Part shown: one piece after another, positions 22,036 to 33,800 of the stretch
How the letters are laid out: every line of letters starts with the position of its first letter
Position numbering within the stretch: position 1 is the first letter of the stretch
DNA from: Chrysaora quinquecirrha
Taxonomy: Eukaryota; Cnidaria; Scyphozoa; Semaeostomeae; Pelagiidae
Direction of reading: 5' to 3'
Assembly: GCA_014526335.1 (NCBI GenBank)
Contig: JACTAT010000010.1
Span: 4,550,282-4,614,281, forward strand
Length of the DNA: 64,000 nt
The notes under the pieces: generated by a model
The model's database searches: none
Told to the model about the DNA's origin: nothing
The model's input: the letters and a program-made list of their open reading frames with translations, nothing else
Program-made: the position numbers and the translations under genes

Positions 22036-24424
22036 GTAGTTAGTTATTTAGTCAGACAGTTTGTTAGTTACTTAGTGAATTTGTTTGTTTGTGTGTTTGT
22101 TGCTTAATTCGGTCAAGCATCTGGTCATTGATTGTTTTTTTTAGGTTAGCAATTTACTTACTTTGTTAGTTAGCGAACCATTTCATCACTTATAGACAGC
22201 TAGTAAGTTCACTTGCACCTTTCCTTAATTGAGTTGTCTTTACTGAAAGGCTCAATTGCTTCTTATTTTAACTCAAGCCACTTAGAAATTTGTTACATAC
22301 CTTCACATACAGCCACTCCGGCTCCAGATCTTTTCCTCTTCATTCCTCTCACAGGAATCCATTCATTCCTCAAAGCACTGTATCTTTCAACCACATTATA
22401 ACTACAAGTTCTGTCTTCTCCTCCAATTGCATACAAACAACCATTACAAACTGCTACTGAGACAAAGGACCTTTGAATTCCAATGTCTGCAACTCTAAGC
22501 CATTTTCTCTTCACAGGATCAAAGCATTCAACAGCACCAAGATATAAAGTGTCTTCGTGGGGACTATTTATTGCACATTCTCCACCTGAAAGCATATGGG
22601 AGTGGTTAGACAAAACAAAAACATTGGAAAACCTGATAAAAAAGAGCTTTGTTCATAGTTCATGGGAATTATATTGCTTGCCATGCGAGTGATGTTGAGA
22701 GGGGGGGGGGCATCTAAGAAAACAGCAAGTCTGCAGTTCAGTGACTTTCATGGGTGGGACAAGCATACTTGGGTTGGGTGAAATGCCCTTGTTGCCCAAG
22801 TATTCCTTTTTCACAAAACATTCTTGGTTGTTTCACCCAACAACATAACTTTTTATCATATTAGCAGCACATAAAACCCTCAATGATCAAAGGGAACCAC
22901 AGCTTAGACCAAGTGGAGTAAGAAGTTTCACTATCTCCAATTTTTTGTTGTCAAAGCCTTTATGGAATCAGGAACTTTGAATGCTAATAAAATTAAGAAC
23001 ACAAGCGCTAGGACAATGAAACTTTGTACTACCTAGACTAAGTTGTGGATATATTGCCATAAATCCTCGAATTAGCCCCCCAGGACTTAGTTATTTTTCA
23101 TTATTTATGCAGGAGCTTTTTCGAGGTGGGGTCTAAAATGAGGGGGCTGATTTATCATAAATTTAGAGAATACATTTTTTGTCATAACTCGATAAAGTAC
23201 CACTAACACCAACATGTCAGGGGTAGAGGCTAACTTGAGGGGGGCTTATCAACAATTTCCCACTCTAGGGTGGGGGCTTATTCAAGGGGAGGGCTTATTT
23301 GAGGGGGAATCAATTCAAGGATTCCCGGTTTACCATTTTCGCATAAAACTTGATATCCAGTAATTTCAAAGAATTTCACTGCTGTTGTTAGCCGTTTACC
23401 AAAATGATCCATTCACTAAAATAAGAAAGTGGTTTGCATGCTCACCTACTGTATACAAAAGCCCATCTAGACAACCAGCCCCTACAGCTGTTCTGGCTAA
23501 ATTCATATTAGGTTCAATTGTCCATTGATCTTCGTAAATATCGTATCTCTCAAGCGTGTTCAGCTGGCACTCGACGCTGTTTCTTCCCCCGATGGCGTAA
23601 ACAGACTGTGGCAAAGCTCTGCGTCTTATCAAATGTCTCGGCAACTTTTCAGGTCTTTCGTTCATTACTTTAGCAAGAAACAATTGGCAACGAGTGTCGT
23701 TCTTTATGTAAGGTGATGAAAACACTTTTGATTCGAGAAATTCAAGTGACAATTGAGGAAATCGTATATAATCTAGTATTTCATGTATATTTTCGATTCT
23801 TTTTTGATAATCATAATACAACCAAGAGTCAAAAGCAACATAGATATCTTCCTCTGAACGAACTTGAATCTTGTCACTTTTCAAAAGAGAAACGAACTCC
23901 CGACAAGGCAATTGTAGGAACTCCTCATTTTTTATCACCTCCAAAAAATTCTGATAAATAAACGCTTGGGCTGTCGACTCTAACTCCGAACATGAGTAAA
24001 GATCGGCAAATCTTCTTATTCCTATGCAGTTTCCTGAGTCTAGCTGCCCTCTCAAAAAATTTGAGCATGAATTTCGAAGTGGAGTGATGTTGAGCATGCT
24101 TGCCGCGGCAAGAAGTTGCTGAACATTTTCTATGTTGACTTCGATAGTTCCAGTGTAGGCGAACTCAATTAGCAACCCCATTGTTTTTGCATCAATTCCA
24201 CTTATTTCTACTTTCTTCTGGCAGCTCTCTAGCATCCCATTTGTGAACATAGCTCGAAGATAAGGGCTGACTCCCGCCAGGATAATTCTATGAGCTTCAA
24301 ACTCGGAACCATCAACAAGCAAAACGACATCACAAAGTTCCCTCTCGCCTTGGAGTTGCTTCATGACTTTGAAACACTCGCAGGCATAATTCGGCATTTG
24401 AAATGTTCTTCTGTGAACAACCAT
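18281..24424 (-). CDS. BTB-BACK-Kelch protein (KLHL family)
   Basis: Likely a substrate adaptor for a CUL3 RING ubiquitin ligase. Three minus-strand coding exons: 23446-24424, 22301-22585 and 18281-18714, joined in phase to give 565 codons and TGA. Residues about 20-130 form a BTB domain (LCDVVLLVDGSEFEAHRIIL, then VSPYLRAMFTNGM), about 135-235 a BACK domain (SGNCIGIRRFADLYSC). From about 275 on are six Kelch blades, with repeated (Y)AIGG or VAGG, and spaced Glu-Arg-Tyr-(D/N) and Trp motifs (VYAIGGRNS, LYAIGGEDR, MYVAGGYDR, VYAIGGRNR, IIVLGGFDG). The last blade ends at the stop (NISRAGCGGAVM), so the propeller must close with the short strand before the first motif, as in other KLHL proteins. 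No frameshift is seen. The length matches typical KLHL proteins. I cannot assign a specific KLHL number; KEAP1-like cysteines were not assessed. Start taken at MVVHRR; an internal Met (MPNYACECF) eight codons later is an alternative. Confidence 0.93.
19575..20165. mobile_element. TA-flanked MITE of pogo/Tigger type
   Basis: Starts TA|CAGTTGACATCGCTATCTC and ends GAGATAGCGGATGTCAACTG|TA, with inverted termini and a TA duplication. Inside, near both ends, are runs of TTCGAGATAGCGAATGTTCG-type words. CAGTTGAC termini followed by repeated TCGAGATA-like words are typical of non-autonomous pogo/Tigger elements. Located in the second Kelch intron. Confidence 0.85.
20509..21300. mobile_element. ACTAGTTG foldback element with a long body
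   Basis: 20515-20870 is a long foldback: GTTCTGGCAACTAGTTGGCA and CTGCCAACTAGTTGCCAGAG, TTCTACTTCTGCGATTAGTT and ACTCATCGCAGAAGTAGAAC, and the outer GTCGACATACG / CGTATGTCGA pair across a centre near 20730. The following 20878-21300 carries words shared with 56600-56735 (ATCAACTGTATTCCATAAGT, GTCGACATAGCCT). The open frame at 20988-21305 (MAEMKAAVCLLLALW...) overlaps this repetitive body and is not supported as a gene. Confidence 0.8.
21530..22170. repeat. Degenerate (TTAG)n microsatellite
   Basis: Some 600 bases dominated by GTTAGTTAGTTAG with interruptions; a longer secondary unit (GAGTTTATAAGTTTTGTTAGT) recurs three times. Within the second Kelch intron. Confidence 0.9.
22690..23400. repeat. 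G-rich interspersed repeat in Kelch intron 1
   Basis: Contains GTGGGACAAGCATACTTGGG, CCTCGAATTAGCCCCCCAGG, GAGGTGGGGTCTAAAATGAG and GGGGGCTTATTCAAGGGG. Similar gggggcTTATTC words occur at about 5150-5190 and 26430-26560. Boundaries are not clear. Confidence 0.5.
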
Positions 24425-24789
24425 GTTTGCTTGAATAACTTATCAAAGATCTGTTGATAAAACCATTCTTGTTTTTCCAAAGATAGTCGACAGGCCTAAC
24501 TTGTTGCGGCAGCCATTTTCAACAAAATGCTCAATCAGAAGAAATCAAACTGATGTCTGCTGTCTGTTTTCAAGCTTAGTGAATGGCTTCTTGTTGCTAT
24601 TTTCCACGCTTCTGATTGGTCAAATTACACAAAAACAAACAATGTGAAACTCGTTCCAGGCTATTCTAAGGCTTGCCGTGATCACGAAATCACGAAAGAC
24701 CTCCGAGGAAGGGATCGTGCTTTCATAACATGTTTCTTACTCTACAAGGTTCAAGGTTAAATTTTACATTTCTTCTGAAAATTCAAAAT

Positions 24790-26082
24790 AAAGCTCCGAG
24801 AGACCACGGTGAAATATCGATCTAGACGATCTTGTGTTTCTCAACTCCTAGAATTCTTAGAAGAAGTGACTACTAGTCTTGATGATGGAGATTCTGTTGA
24901 TATAATTTATTTCGATTTTTCAAAAGCATTTGATTCGGTACCCCCATCAGCGTTTACTGCATAAAGTACGGTCTTATGGAATTAATGGAAATGTTTTTAA
25001 CTGGATTAAATCATTTTTAGAGAATCGAAAACAGCGTGTATTATTAAACGGATATAAATCAAAGTGGAGTAATGTATTGAGTGGAGTTCCACAGGGCAGC
25101 GTGTTGGGACCCTTGCTATTTCTTTTGTACGTTAATGATTTGCCAGATCATGTATATAACTGTGGTGTAAAGATGTTTGCAGACGATTTAAAACTTTATT
25201 CTTCGAGCATTAACAATGAAGCTAGAATTCAGTCTGATATATCAAATATCGACAAATGGTCTAACGACTGGCAGCTACCATTAAACGGTGATAAATGTCA
25301 TGTTCTTCAAATTGGCGGTAAATACGAAAGACAAATTGACTACTATCTTCGAGATGAAGACAAGGATACAGAAATTAAAATAAAAGAAGCAACTGACGTT
25401 AAAGATCTAGGTGTATATATTGACAAAAATCTTAAATTTGATAAGCAAGTAGCTGAGAGTATAAAGAAAGCCAATGGTGTTTTGGGATCCATTAAGAGAA
25501 CATTTAAATTTATTGATAAAATGTATTTCTGTCATTATACAAGAGCCTTGTTCGTCCTCTGCTGGAAAGTGCTGGAGCGATTTGGCATCCATATCTTATC
25601 AAACATATTAAAGCAATAGAAGCTGTACAAAGAAGGGCAACAAAACTAGTGAGCTCCATTAAAACCTTGCATATGGAGATCGTCTTCGAATATTGAATTT
25701 GCCATCGTTAGAATACAGGCGGCAACGTGGTGATATGATTCTTACATTCAAAATTCTGAATGGTTATATAGACACAGACTCATCTTTGTTCTTCGAAGTA
25801 AGGCAGAACTTTACAAGGGGTCATAACTGGAAATTTTTTAAAAAGAGAAGCAGGTCAAATATCAGAAAGAATTTTTTCTCTCAAAGAGTGGTGAATGACT
25901 GGAATACTCTTAACTGGAATACAGTAAATAGTTCATCAATAGAAGGATTCGAAAAATCGTACGATGATTACAAGTTTTACAGTAGATTTGAATTTAAGTA
26001 AATTTTAGTAACCCAGGGCTGTATAGGCCACATGGCCTTCGCTCCCTTATCTACTTATATTATTATTATTATTATTATAGAC
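24790..26082 (+). pseudogene. 5'-truncated non-LTR (LINE) reverse transcriptase
   Basis: The reading starts inside the RT domain: IIYFDFSKAFDSVP (RT block with catalytic Asp), LSGVPQGSVLGPLLFLLYVN, and KMFADDLKLY, which contains the catalytic FADD motif. The C-terminal part continues with LPSLEYRRQRGDMILTFK and a typical late motif (SQRVVNDWN), then a stop and a short 3' UTR ending in (TTA)n at about 26055-26080. Frame breaks occur near 24940 (after SVP), near 25555-25690, and the 5' endonuclease region is absent. This fits CR1/Jockey-like elements with microsatellite tails. It lies upstream of the Kelch gene on the opposite strand and is not functional. Confidence 0.9.
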
Positions 26083-26680
26083 GCTGCGCATTGTATGCGC
26101 CTTGTGCAAAATATAAATGCTTCCGCGGAATGAAAAGTTTTTGCAGGGTGTTTTAAAGGTTTTAAACCCCTTCCGAGGGTTGTTTTGGGGGAGTTACATG
26201 TTCCCCTGTTTCTTCAGAAAATCCACTTGTTTCCTGGAGTCTTGTAGGATTGTTTTCCAGACTGATAGCAAACGGCGAATTGATAGGGAGAATTTTACCA
26301 GATCCCTGTGAGAACTAGCAAGCAAATTTGCATCGCTAAAAGCATGGGTGAGGTCGCAAAGAGTCATACCCTCTCTTATGACGTCGTCCGTTGAGTGCCC
26401 CGATGAACAAAATAAGCATAGCAAGTCAGAGGCTTATCCAAAAGGGGGCTATTTGCAAAAACGAACTCTTGGGGGCTTATTCGACAATGGTGTACTTTGA
26501 AAAGTGCGGGCGACGGTGAATTCTCAGATGAGTGCCTATTCGAGAGGGTGCTTTAGTTCTGAAACAACGCAAGCAGAGCGATATTTTCAGAAGCAGTTTA
26601 CTGTGCCTACTGAATAATCAAATTTGGGACCTAATGCAAGTCCACAAAACATTCTTTGTACATCGCAAAAGGGTAAAAAC
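26083..26680. other. Intergenic, repeat fragments only
   Basis: 26430-26560 has GGGGGCTTATTCGACAATGG and CTATTCGAGAGGGTGC words of the G-rich repeat seen at 22690-23400. No coding region recognised. Confidence 0.4.
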
Positions 26681-26784
26681 TAAGAAACTTGTAGCCTGCG
26701 TGCAGACTCAAACCTCTACGAAGGAGGTAAGACTTACCTCCTTCGTAGAGGTTTGAGTCTGCACGCAGGCTAAGAAACTTGTAG
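26681..26784. mobile_element. 81-bp near-perfect palindrome between 14-bp direct repeats
   Basis: The arm 26692-26731 is the reverse complement of 26733-26772 with a single central base, so the whole forms a 40-bp stem. It is flanked by the direct repeat TAAGAAACTTGTAG at 26681-26694 and 26771-26784, which overlaps the ends of the stem by three or four bases. The direct repeat looks like a target duplication. Confidence 0.9.
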
Positions 26785-27197
26785 CACTAGGCTCAAGCAA
26801 GTTTTTGTAAAACAAGTGAAGCTCCATGTCAACACTATGATGTCAAAGACTCGACGAGCCCGAATTCAGAGCATTTCCGAAATAGAAAATCTATCTTCTA
26901 ATGGACTTTGAGAGAGACATAAACTCGTGAAAATCTTATATACTCATGAGAAAATTATAAATATATTCAACAACAATAATAATAATAAGAACAATATTTT
27001 TCATCGATTAAATGCTATTTCATATTATATAATGTCTATAAAAAATGAATTAAATAATATAAAATTGAAGATGCAAATAACATGAAGACTATCGACATTT
27101 TCAGGATAAAAAACTGTTCTAGTAAATGTAAGATTCTCAAGAACGTGAAAATTGAAATACATTTTCAAGAATCGAGCCAGCTTATAAGCTGCTAGAG
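26785..27197. other. AT-rich intergenic, nothing recognised
   Basis: Low-GC DNA with AATAATAATAAGAAC-type low complexity around 26970-26995. No gene, tRNA or clear transposon end. Confidence 0.4.
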
Positions 27198-27483
27198 TTA
27201 AGCCTTGGCCAAACGATCAAACATTGTTGGTCAAACATTTGAGATTTGCTTGTCAAGCAAAATGTTTGACCGTTTGGCAACATCACAAAACATTGCTCTT
27301 CCAACATATTTTGTTCCCGTCAAGCAAAATGTTTTTGAACTTTTTCAAAAACATCACGCAACAATTTGTTACTTTTGCTTGTCGAGCAATGTTTTTGGAC
27401 GTGGTCAAACGGTCAAACATTTGCTGTAAAGCGAATATAAAATGGTGGACCAACAATGTTTGATCGTTTGACCAGGGCCTTAA
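27198..27483. mobile_element. TTAA-flanked foldback MITE family A, best copy
   Basis: Left TTAA|GCCTTGGCCAAACGATCAAA and right GTTTGATCGTTTGACCAGGGCC|TTAA. The terminal repeats pair over some 40 bases (ACATTGTTGGTCAAACATTT versus AAATGGTGGACCAACAATGT). Length between the TTAA sites about 280 bases. No open frame of note. This is the reference copy for the family in this window. Confidence 0.92.
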
Positions 27484-27752
27484 AAGCCCTTGACAAACAC
27501 GATCAAACATTGTTGCTCGTGAAACATCTGAAATTCGCTTGCCAAGTAAAAAGTTTTGCCACTTGGCCATCCGCAAAATATTGATCGTAAAAAATCTTTG
27601 CTTGTGACACGCAGAAAATGATATTGGAGCTTTTAAATATACAATTGCATTACAAGCAATATTTTGCGATGTGGCCAAACTTTCAAACAATGCCGCTATG
27701 TAAATCTTATGTTTGCCAAAACAATATTATGATCGTTTGGCAAGGGGCTAAG
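27484..27752. mobile_element. Family A MITE, adjacent second copy
   Basis: Begins AAGCCCTTGACAAACACGATCA directly after the TTAA of the previous copy and ends AACAATATTATGATCGTTTGGCAAGGGGCTAAG. More diverged than its neighbour. The two copies may share one TTAA site. Confidence 0.8.
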
Positions 27753-27836
27753 CCAGATTTGTATTAGGTTATGTCACCAAGACCTCCCTTAAACTTAAAT
27801 ATATCAAAACCTTTCTCCCGTTCATGTGAAAAATAT

Positions 27837-30800
27837 CTAATTTCGTGCGTGATTTGTCTCTAAAAATCGGTATCTTTTTCTGAAGTTTGAAATCGGGTCC
27901 AAATACAAAAGTGGGTCCAGTTTATGACTAGATTTCTTCAACGTAACTCGTCCAAAAATTCGAGCAAGTTCTCTGAAACAATGCTGTTTACGTTCTAAAT
28001 GCTCCACAAGATATTTCCTACCAGTTCGCTTCTCTTTGCCCGGCTCTTCCACTTCCTTATAAGGCTCACCAGGATTGAAGTGACCAGAATGCGCCACTTT
28101 GATTGGTGGTTTGCTGATCACATGACTTATTAAGAAGTTCATTGTGATTCCTTTGCAATCTGGGATTTTCGTTACTAGCTGCCAGGCTTCTTTCGGCAAG
28201 TGATTGAAATAGAGGTTGTTGTAGTATCTGCGAAATGAGTGAATTATAAGAAGAAAAGAAACCTTTGTTTGAAATACAGATAATAATTTTACATTACATT
28301 ATTTTAATACCTTTTGGATTGAATTTAATTAAAGATAAAGGCAGCGAAAACTACGACTCGTGTATTAAGCCTAATGATGTGCTGGTTATATAGGGGTATA
28401 ATTTTTCAAAACTATGCACATGCACCATTACTTCCCGTTGAAGAATCGGCACAACCTTGTCCCCAGGGTGAACAGGCCTCGACAAGAAGTGAAACTCCGC
28501 TGTCCATATTCGACCATGGAACCGGCCTTGTCTATTCGCAATTTTATTGGCTCTTAATGATGTCACAGTTTCATCAAAATATCACACCAGAATAGGCCGA
28601 AAATTATGTGAAAACATGTATAAAAACCAAACAATGAAGCTACATACGGTATTGTGCCTTTTCTGACAGTTATCAACGAAATTATTTGCATATCCTTGCC
28701 TAGAAAAACTGCTTTCGGAATCTACATCTTGTTTTGATGCCTAGGCCGAAATTGCTAATATATTGGCAGATTTTTGTGGCCGGTACCAGGGCCCAAATCG
28801 TTTGGATGGTTAAGTCTCGAGCAAATGTGATTTGGGTCCTTGAGATGAGGTTGGAATCGGTAATACGGAAAGAGGCCCCGTAAAACCATCGCACACTCTG
28901 CTATACTGCACTCTGCCATGCTATACGTTTTGCAGATTGAGATAGATTAACGAGTCGTCTTTAATTTGCTAGCTTCTCCGAGGCACATATATACCATGTC
29001 TCATATAGGTAATTTAATGCAATAGCTACGATGAAGGATAAACTTTTTCCAAACCTGTGATAGACAGCTGCACTGAGTGAAATCATTGAAAAATTATTTG
29101 AAATTCTTGAATTGTACATCCATGAATTTCTACTTGCATCCCAGTAATGGTCACGTGAGGTGAAACCAACAAGACGATCAGGGAAAGCTTGCCAGGTTCG
29201 AAAAGCAAATGTACAGGGTTCTGCCCCGAGTTTTACAAACCAGCCCACCTTTAAGGTATTGTTTTACACATTCAGCCACCCAGTTTTATGATTTTAGTAT
29301 GAATTTGTGTACCAAATGTTAAGGAAATTTGATTCTATACCCACTTTTAAGGTATTTTAGGCATAAATCGGACCCAGTTGTAAGGAATTTTCGAAGAAAA
29401 ACCCACCCATATGAGGGGCACATACCTGTCAGCCTACATTAGGGAGACTAAATTAACAATGTTGGACCCCCAATGTTTGACCGTTTGGCCAGGGCTTTAA
29501 GCAGTGGTGATTTCTTACAAATTCAACAAGGGGACTCCTGGGGTGACGTCATAAGAAGGGGTGTGGTTCCTTCTGACCACACCCATATTTGAATCGATAA
29601 AAATATGATAACCAAGTGCTTAAATAGCAAAACTGTGTAGAAGGCTATTACTAAAGTCCTAATAACCACGAAGATGGCGGAAAAAGTTTAACTGATGGCC
29701 GAAAAACAGGAGTTTTGACAAGCAATACAGCCTTCAGGAATCGACAAAACTCAAAACGGTACCAGGAAAAAAAACAACTACTGTACACTGTACGTCAGGA
29801 TCTTTGCAAATAAAGCAAGTTTAGACACCGGAGATTCTTAAAAGCATGATCAATGCAAAAGTATTAGGGGGGGGCTGAACCCCCGAAATCAATCATAATT
29901 TTAACAAGGAGCCCCCTTGAGATCACCACTGGCTTTAAGAGAGTATCGTAGGGTTGGTGAGATGAAATGAAAGTATGATAAAGCAGTCTTGTTTTGGGAA
30001 GATCCCGTGATAAGGTTTAGAATGAAATTGAACCTCGATACAAGCAAATTTTATTACCTTCAATCCCGGATACACGACTCTGAGTGGGACTTTTGGCATT
30101 GGCCATTTTGATTTATCAGGGATCTTTGCAGACGCTAACCAAACGACAAGGATCTAGTAGAAAATTAAAACGATTGGTAAAGAAGCAAAATTAAGTGTCC
30201 CATAACAAGATCAGCAGACCCTGAGATAAGCCCACACTAAGATTAGAAAAACCTTAACATAAGCCTACCCGTAAATAAGCCGAACTTAAGATTAGCGAGC
30301 CCTAACATTAGCCTACCCGCAGATAAGCCCAACTTAAGATTAGCAAACCCTAAAATTAGCCTACCTGTAGATAAGCCAAACTTAAGATTAACCTACCTGT
30401 AGATAAGCCCTCTGTTTGTCTTACCGGTTTTTCCTACCCGTACATAAGCCGAACTTAAGATTAGCAAGCCCTAAGACTAGCCTACCCGCGGATAAGCCCA
30501 ACTTAAGATTAGCGAGCCCTAACATTGACCTACCTGTAGGTAAGCCCTCCGTCTGACTTACCAATTGTTTCTACCGACAGATAAGCCCATCTTAACATTA
30601 CTCTAAGAATAGCCTACCCGAACATGTGATTAGCACACTCTAAGATTAGCCTATTTGAAGGTAAGCCCTCGTTAAGATTAGCCTACCTGTAGATAAGCCA
30701 ACGCTAATATTAGCGAACCCTAACATTAGCCTACTCTACGACTAGAAGACTCTTAACTAAGATTTGCATTTGCCTACCCTAAGATTTTGCCGTGGATGCG

Positions 30801-33800
30801 TCGAAGATGTTTGTAGTGCAATTTCAAACAATATTATGGCCTAGAAAGTCTTCTTACTCTTATAACCCGCTTGTTATTACCCATAATATAGAATTTGATT
30901 CCTACCTGTGTCTACAGTATAAATGGGCAGGTCTATAGAATCTCAACGGAACATCCCTGTCCATCTCTAGGTTATGTACCTCCCGCGACTCTCGGAAACT
31001 TGAACTAACTTGGACCTAAGATTAACGTACGCTAACATAAGCCAACCCTAAGATTAGCCTGCCATGATGAACCAACCCCAAGATTGGCCTGTCTTAAAAT
31101 AAGCCTGCTCTAAGATTAGTCTACTCTAGGATTAGCCTACCCTTAGATTAGCCTACCCTTAGATTAGCCGACCCTAAGGTTAGCCGACTATAAGAAAAGC
31201 CTACCCTAGATAAGGAGACCTTAAGAAAAGCCATCTCTAAGATTAGCCGACTCTAAGCTTAGCCCACTGCACGCTTAGCCAACACAATGATTACCTTATT
31301 CTAAGATAAGCCAACCCAATGATTACCCTACCGGTAGAAAAGCTTTCATTTTAGCAATTCTTGGCAATTTCAAATATTACAGCAATAACACACCTGATCA
31401 ACATGTTGCGAGTGCCCAATGGTTTCAATCAGTTTGAACAAGTTACACGATTTATACCGCACAGACGTATCTGCAAGTAAAATGGCTGTGAATTTGTCTT
31501 TTGGTTTGCTTCCAAGCAATCCATAGTAAAACGGGAAATCTGAGAGCTCTGTTGAGAATTCTGTGTGGGTGAATAATGCTCCAGGAGGGTAATTCCACAT
31601 GTGATATGAGTGTGCATTATGAGGTTCTACCCTGTCGTGGATTATCTACGTGAATAATGAAAAAAATGACGATAGCAATAAAATATTACACAAATGAATT
31701 GTTGACATGTCCTCAAGGGCGAGGGGCATTTCACTCATCCAAAAACGTAAAGATTAAAATTGAAACAATAGGATCCTCATTATATTTCCCACAAAAGCAA
31801 TAGAGATTCAAGCTAAGGGTGCACAAGATTCCAGGCAGTGAATTGCCGCTCAAGCAGGGGTGGTGCTTTAGGAGCAGTATAGGAGGTGTGATGTCGGTGT
31901 TACTTGGTAAACCCAGTTATGAAGCCAGAGCAATCCATAAACTTTCACTGCAATCTAGTCCCTAGGGACCTTGAGACCTGATATAGGACCTTGAGAACTT
32001 TAAGACCATTAAGTTTAAGCATCTCGGACGTGGGACCTTGAGACCCGATATGGGACCTTGAGAACTTTAGGACAATTAAGTTTAAGCATCTCGGACTTGG
32101 GACCTTGAAACTGGACGTGGAACCTTGAGAACTTTAGGACAATTAAGTTTAAGCATCAAAAAACAAATACAACAAAGCAAGGCAACCAAAAAGACGAATA
32201 GTGTCTTCACTCAAATATCTAGACTGATTGCCAACTGTGATCTTCCAATACTCTTGGAAGGTGAAAAATGTTTGCACTGTTTCTAACAATTCTGAAATTC
32301 TGTAATACTGAACGACATGAGATGAATACCTTTAGTGTTGTAGCAACCATTTGTTCCACGGAAGAAAGATAAGATGCATAGAGAAAGTATCCTTGCTGCC
32401 TCATTGACAAAATTCTATCTTTGCTGATTGATCTAAGCATAACAGGCATTTGCAGTAATGCCTTTTCACTGATTTGGACTGCTGCTCTTGACCAGTCGAT
32501 GACGTCTGCGAATGGTAATTCCCAGCCATCACTCATAACAACTGGTATGCAACCTGCTTGTAGGGACTCAAGGAATCGAATGAGCCAAGCCTTCTACCTC
32601 TTGGGACGAGACAGAAGGTAGCATTCTGAAGGAGTTCTTGGTAGTCATACCTACAAAGAAAGGAATGATATACAGAATTGCAATAAATAGCGGAAACATT
32701 CTTGGGCATACTAATGATACCGCTGAGCTTGAAATTTGTCAAAACTTCAAGACATTGAGTTTTCAATGTTAAAATCAGATAAAGCATGTAAAACTTAGTC
32801 CAGGTGCAAATTTTCACTCACCTAGCGATTTCGCCAATGATTTAATGAGCCTTCAAAGTTCAAAATTCTGCAAGGGTTTTGGCCATGAAAAATGACTGGG
32901 AGTGAAACTTTTCACCCCGGTTCCAAACTGGTCAAATCTCTTATAAAATTATGAACTTCGGACCACCTCAAACAAGTCGGCCCACTACAAAGTTAACCTA
33001 CCATGTGTTAGACAAGCCAACCCTGTCAGCGTAAAAAAGTTGTCCCACTAAAATGTAATGAATTTAAAACATGTGCACTTTTGAAGCAGGGGTATGGGGT
33101 TGCCAGCCCCCAATATCCCAACATGATACAAAGTAACTAGTAAATAACGTGGTTGGTCAACATTGCAGTGGGTCAACTTGTCCATGGGGATGGTAAGGGT
33201 GGGCCAACTTGGTCATGGGCCAACTTGACAGTGGGCTGACTTGTCTAGAAATTGATGATAAGTCCTAAGGTTGAACTGACAATGTTTCACTAGTGAGTCC
33301 TGCATGCTTACTACTGCTGCTCAGAGACCACAAATGTAAGGCATATGTAACAAACAAGATTGATATACCTATCAAAATTTTCATTATCAGCTCTGCAACG
33401 ACTATCCTGATACTTTTCCCAGTTCTTGAATGCCTGCAAGTTGTCAACAAAACAACATCATCATTGTTATTGAGTAAATGCAGGGCATCTCGGACTTCAC
33501 TGCCAATGCCAAACAGGTATCTCTTGCCTTTAAAACCAACATGGTACCTTCTATGCAAAGGGAAAACGTTAGCTTGATAGTTGTCTTTTCTTGAAGTAAA
33601 GGGTGATCTTTTTTGAAAAGGGGAAAGCTAACGTCAAATCCCCTCTGATTTTTTCTTCAGAAAAGGATGCCTTTGCTAGCATTGCTTGTCCATAATTAAA
33701 ACCTAAGCTTTCAGTGTAATTTGGCCAGGTTCCTGAGAACAAATTAAACACAAGAAAATTACTGCCCCCATTCCAATGAGTGCTTCGAGAGATGACTGAA

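Noticed and set aside
30200..31340. Interstitial telomere block
   Set aside because: CCCTAA words occur, but spacing is irregular and the main unit is AAGATTAGCC-like, so a plain telomeric origin is not shown.
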